Shown: one piece after another, positions 61,481-64,000 of the stretch
Layout: each line of letters starts with the position of its first letter
Position numbering within the stretch: position 1 is the stretch's first letter
NCBI RefSeq assembly: GCF_027257955.1
Contig: NZ_JANZNQ010000014.1
Span: forward strand, 42,260-106,259
Reading direction: 5' to 3'
Length of the DNA stretch: 64,000 bases
From: Zhongshania aquatica
Lineage (GTDB): Bacteria; Pseudomonadota; Gammaproteobacteria; Pseudomonadales; Spongiibacteraceae
Notes under the pieces: model-generated
The model's database searches: none
The model's input: the letters and a program-made list of their open reading frames with translations, nothing else
What the model was told of the DNA's origin: nothing
Translations under genes and position numbers: made by a program

Positions 61481-61575
61481 GCGTTTCTCCGATTGTATTC
61501 GGAATCACTAGCAGCGTGTTCCGAAAAATCCGGTAAAATGCTTACCTTAGGTATTAACATATAAGGGTTCTGACT

Positions 61576-62253
61576 TTGCAGCAAGTGCTTTCATCATTAG
61601 ATAAGGGTCATCCACTAGGTGAGTTATTACACGCGTTTTTGCCATCGGCAACGGTGGTGAAAACCCGTTTGCCCTTAGCGCCAGAAATGGACCTGTATTT
61701 GCTGAGTGCAGATTTCCCCCAGCATGATTTAAGCCCTGAACAGACCCAGCGAATTATGAATTATCCCGCATATTGGTGTTTTTGTTGGGCAAGTGGCCAG
61801 GTGATGGCGCGTTATATCTTTGATAACCCAGCGCTGGTGCGGGGCAAAAGGGTGCTAGATTTTGGCTGCGGGTCTGGGGTGGCGGGCATTGCCGCTAAGC
61901 TGGCGGGTGCCAGTGTCGTCATTGCCTGTGACCTTGATGAAGACGCGATAAAATCGACCAAAGCCAACGCGGGTCTTAATGGTGTAGAGCTTGAATACGC
62001 CGATGACTTCTTTGCTAACGACGATGAATACGATGTTATTTTAGTAGCAGATGTGCTGTATGATCGCGCCAATTTACCGCTGTTAGATGTATTTTTAAAA
62101 CGCGCCCCCAGTGTCTTAGTGGCAGACTCACGGGTGAAGGACTTTCATGTTAACGGCTATCAATGGCTAGCATTTCAGCGCGCAACTACGGTGCCTGACT
62201 TGGCGGAGTCTGAGGAGTTTTCCCGGGTTAATCTTTATTTTGGTCAGCGTTAG
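61576..62253 (+). CDS. Class I SAM-dependent methyltransferase
   Basis: This 225-residue methyltransferase has the SAM site VLDFGCGSGVAGIAAKLA and the acidic motif VIACDLDED, with VILVADVLYD as the later motif. It resembles PrmA/ETFB-type protein methyltransferases. The TTG start follows AAGGG at good spacing and no in-frame ATG exists near. It faces away from the CULT gene. Confidence 0.87.
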   Translation: MQQVLSSLDKGHPLGELLHAFLPSATVVKTRLPLAPEMDLYLLSADFPQHDLSPEQTQRIMNYPAYWCFCWASGQVMARYIFDNPALVRGKRVLDFGCGSGVAGIAAKLAGASVVIACDLDEDAIKSTKANAGLNGVELEYADDFFANDDEYDVILVADVLYDRANLPLLDVFLKRAPSVLVADSRVKDFHVNGYQWLAFQRATTVPDLAESEEFSRVNLYFGQR

Positions 62254-62834
62254 CGAGCTTGTTGCTAATCGGTCTGGGTGGCAGCAGTGACAGGAAGTTA
62301 TCCCGCGCGAGTTTTTGTGCGGTTTCTTTATTTAAAGCTGATAGGAAGGCGGTGTATTCGTCTAGACTTGCGGCAATTTTGTCGTAGCTGCCGAGCGCAT
62401 CGGAACCGATCATAAATCGTGTCGGGTACTGTTCTACTAGCTTAACCCAGCCGGCAGCGGCGTCCTGGTTTTTGTCGAGTAGATAGGGCTCTAAAACGGT
62501 CCACGATAAATCGATGTAAAGGTTGTCGTGGTCAGCCAGCAATTTTTCTAATTCTGTTAACAAGAAATCCAGTTTGTCTTGATAGCGGTGCAGTGTTGCA
62601 CTGGTGCCAGCGTGCGCCCAAATAAAATTAACGTCTTGGTGTGCGGTGAGGGCGTCTTTAATTTCGCTGACATACAACGGGTTGCGCTCGCGCTTTGAGG
62701 TGATGTTGCTATGCAGTAGCACGGGTAAATCGAATTCTGCAGCAACGCGGTAAACACGGTACATGGCCTCGTTGTTTGCCCTAGGGGTGTCGTCTTGGGT
62801 GAGGGCGGTGAGGTCTGCGTATTCCGGCCCAACC
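62228..62834 (-). pseudogene. Amidohydrolase gene truncated by an IS21-family element
   Basis: The frame runs without a stop from the element junction: PEYADLTALTQDDTPRANNE, then MYRVYR and LPVLLHSNI, with TIM-barrel features FIWAHAGTS and FMIGSDALG to the stop. It is the C-terminal half of an amidohydrolase-2 family metal enzyme. The N-terminal half must lie beyond the element, outside the window. Confidence 0.85.
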
Positions 62835-62961
62835 TGATCACCGCCTGCGACGCAACGTGATCACCTGTTGCGAACGAACGTGATCACTCATTGCGATTTA
62901 AAATGATCACTTTAGCGGACTTATCGCAACGGGTGATCAGATTGTCGCAATGACTGATCAC
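62835..62961. repeat. Terminal repeat array of the IS21-family element
   Basis: TGATCAC (once TGATCAG) starts at 62835, 62858, 62881, 62904, 62934 and 62955. The first four are exactly 23 bases apart and each is followed by a TGCGA or TTGCGA-like core. Multiple transposase sites at the end are typical of IS21 elements. Confidence 0.8.
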
Positions 62962-63042
62962 CATCAATTTCCACACCACCTCATGCATTGAAATTCATCC
63001 TGTACTGCACGTTATCCTTGCCGCTTTTGCGCCGGGGTGACG

Positions 63043-64000
63043 ATGCCAAACACGAGATTAGCAATGCGACATATCAAAGAAATTCTCCGCCTTAAACTTG
63101 AGGCAAAGCTAAGTCATCGGCAAATAGCGCGCAGCCTGGGCATTGGCGTGGGCACGGTATCAACCTACGGCAAGCGCGCCTCTGCGCTGGGCCTTTGCTG
63201 GCCCTTGCCCGCCGAGCTGTCAGATAACGATCTTGAGCAACTGTTGTTTCCTTCACCCCAGCTGAGCGCCCGACACGGTCGCGTTATGCCTGATTGCGCA
63301 GTCATACATCTGGAGCTAAAGCGCAAAGGCGTCACCAAACAGCTGCTGTGGGAGGAATACAAACAGGCTTATGGGGATGCGGGCTATCAGTACTCGCAGT
63401 ATTGCGGGTATTACCGCGAATGGCGCGCCCAGCAAAAACGCTCTATGCGGCAGATACACCTCGCCGGTGAAAAACTGTTTGTGGATTACAGTGGCGCGAC
63501 AGTGCCGATTGTTAACCCAGATACCGGGGAGATCCGCAGCGCTGAGATCTTTGTGGCGGCGCTCGGCGCCAGCAATTACACCTTTGCCACCGCCAGCTGG
63601 ACGCAACGCAAAGCGGATTGGATCGATGCCCACGTTAAGGCCTTCGAGTTCTTTGGCGGTGTGCCGGAGATCATTGTGCCTGACCAGCTTCGCAGCGCAG
63701 TGAGCAAACCTTGCCGTTACGAACCGACCATTAATGCCAGTTATCAACACATGGCATCGCACTATCGAACAGCGGTGATTCCTGCACGACCGCTCAAGCC
63801 AAAAGACAAGGCGAAAGCCGAGAACGCGGTGCTGATTGTGCAGCGGTGGATATTAGCGAAGTTACGCCACCAGACCTTCTTTACGCTGGCAGAGCTGAAC
63901 CTTACGATTAAAAGTTTACTGGAAGACCTCAACCAACGGCCCTTCAAAAAGCTCCCAGGTTGCCGCTTAAGCCAGTTTGAGATGCTGGACAAACCGGCGC
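63043..64000 (+). CDS. istA: IstA transposase (partial, runs off the window)
   Basis: At least 319 residues are visible from ATG 63043. An N-terminal helix-turn-helix (LSHRQIARSLGIGVGTVSTY) is followed by the integrase core with Asp in KLFVDYSGATV, Asp in IIVPDQLRSAVS and Glu in DKAKAENAVL, the DDE triad. A GGGGTG site precedes the ATG. No stop occurs before 64000. Confidence 0.93.
   Translation, partial: MPNTRLAMRHIKEILRLKLEAKLSHRQIARSLGIGVGTVSTYGKRASALGLCWPLPAELSDNDLEQLLFPSPQLSARHGRVMPDCAVIHLELKRKGVTKQLLWEEYKQAYGDAGYQYSQYCGYYREWRAQQKRSMRQIHLAGEKLFVDYSGATVPIVNPDTGEIRSAEIFVAALGASNYTFATASWTQRKADWIDAHVKAFEFFGGVPEIIVPDQLRSAVSKPCRYEPTINASYQHMASHYRTAVIPARPLKPKDKAKAENAVLIVQRWILAKLRHQTFFTLAELNLTIKSLLEDLNQRPFKKLPGCRLSQFEMLDKPA

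Larger units (their letters stand above)
62835..64000 (+). mobile_element. IS21-family insertion sequence (left part)
   Basis: The element starts at the first TGATCAC repeat and includes the terminal repeat array, a leader and most of istA, then runs out of the window. istB and the right end are not visible. It interrupts the amidohydrolase gene. Confidence 0.88.

Noticed and set aside
62835..62961. Possible CRISPR array in the 23-base repeats
   Set aside because: The units are contiguous with short conserved cores and no unique spacers, and they adjoin istA, so they are transposase-binding repeats.

Overview
The window reads as chromosomal DNA of a marine-type gammaproteobacterium. Gene content (TonB-dependent receptors, acyl-CoA dehydrogenases, a BCCT carrier, a DUF294 protein, MbnP/MbnH, a GNA1162-type lipoprotein operon) and moderate GC suggest something near Cellvibrionales/Spongiibacteraceae. 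That placement is inference from gene content; no rRNA, tRNA or CRISPR array was seen.

Layout. 1-2.1 kb: an OmpR-type response regulator and histidine kinase with overlapping stop/start. 2.2-6.9 kb: a small two-helix membrane protein, a lipid-transfer-type thiolase with its zinc-ribbon partner, and two divergent acyl-CoA dehydrogenases. 7-10.4 kb: a secreted protein, an alpha/beta hydrolase with a decayed copy of its own 3' part next to it, a lipoprotein, and an EAL-domain remnant. 10.6-12.4 kb: a CsgG/DUF4810/DUF799 lipoprotein operon. 12.4-18.8 kb: an acyl-CoA module (HMG-CoA-lyase-like, CoA-transferase, SDR, GST) divergent from a TonB-dependent receptor, with two related palindromes between them. 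18.8-22.1 kb: a DUF2970 protein and two MocR-type regulators.

22.1-28.4 kb is a complete Nit1C cluster (nitB to nitH: nitrilase, radical SAM, acetyltransferase, AIR-synthase-like, flavoprotein and two small proteins), the type needed for growth on cyanide in pseudomonads. The regulator beside it is a divergent MocR protein. The intergenic region carries a -24/-12 (sigma-54) promoter match and seven TTGATYG-type repeats. 28.5-30.3 kb: a GlsB/YeaQ protein, a LysR regulator and a thioredoxin. 30.3-40.4 kb is a corrinoid locus. Two divergent cobalamin riboswitches drive (a) a CobN-like protein with signal peptide and C-terminal membrane anchor, an ExbB-like protein and a DUF2149 protein, and (b) a TonB-dependent receptor and a PepSY membrane protein. 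The (a) set resembles HmuS-HmuU-HmuV of Bacteroidota haem uptake, here under B12 control.

40.8-50.7 kb: omega-amidase and methionine-type aminotransferase, porin, BCCT transporter, cNMP/CBS/DUF294 protein, exonuclease, and two transglutaminase-like proteins. 51-60 kb: a beta-barrel protein, an MbnH di-heme protein and an mbnP gene cut in two by an element of about 5.7 kb. That element resembles Tn554 but has three tyrosine recombinases, a TnpC-like protein and an extra small leading gene. 60.3-64 kb: an RluA-type pseudouridine synthase, a stand-alone CULT (cereblon thalidomide-binding type) domain protein, a methyltransferase, and an amidohydrolase gene truncated by an IS21-family element whose istA runs off the window.
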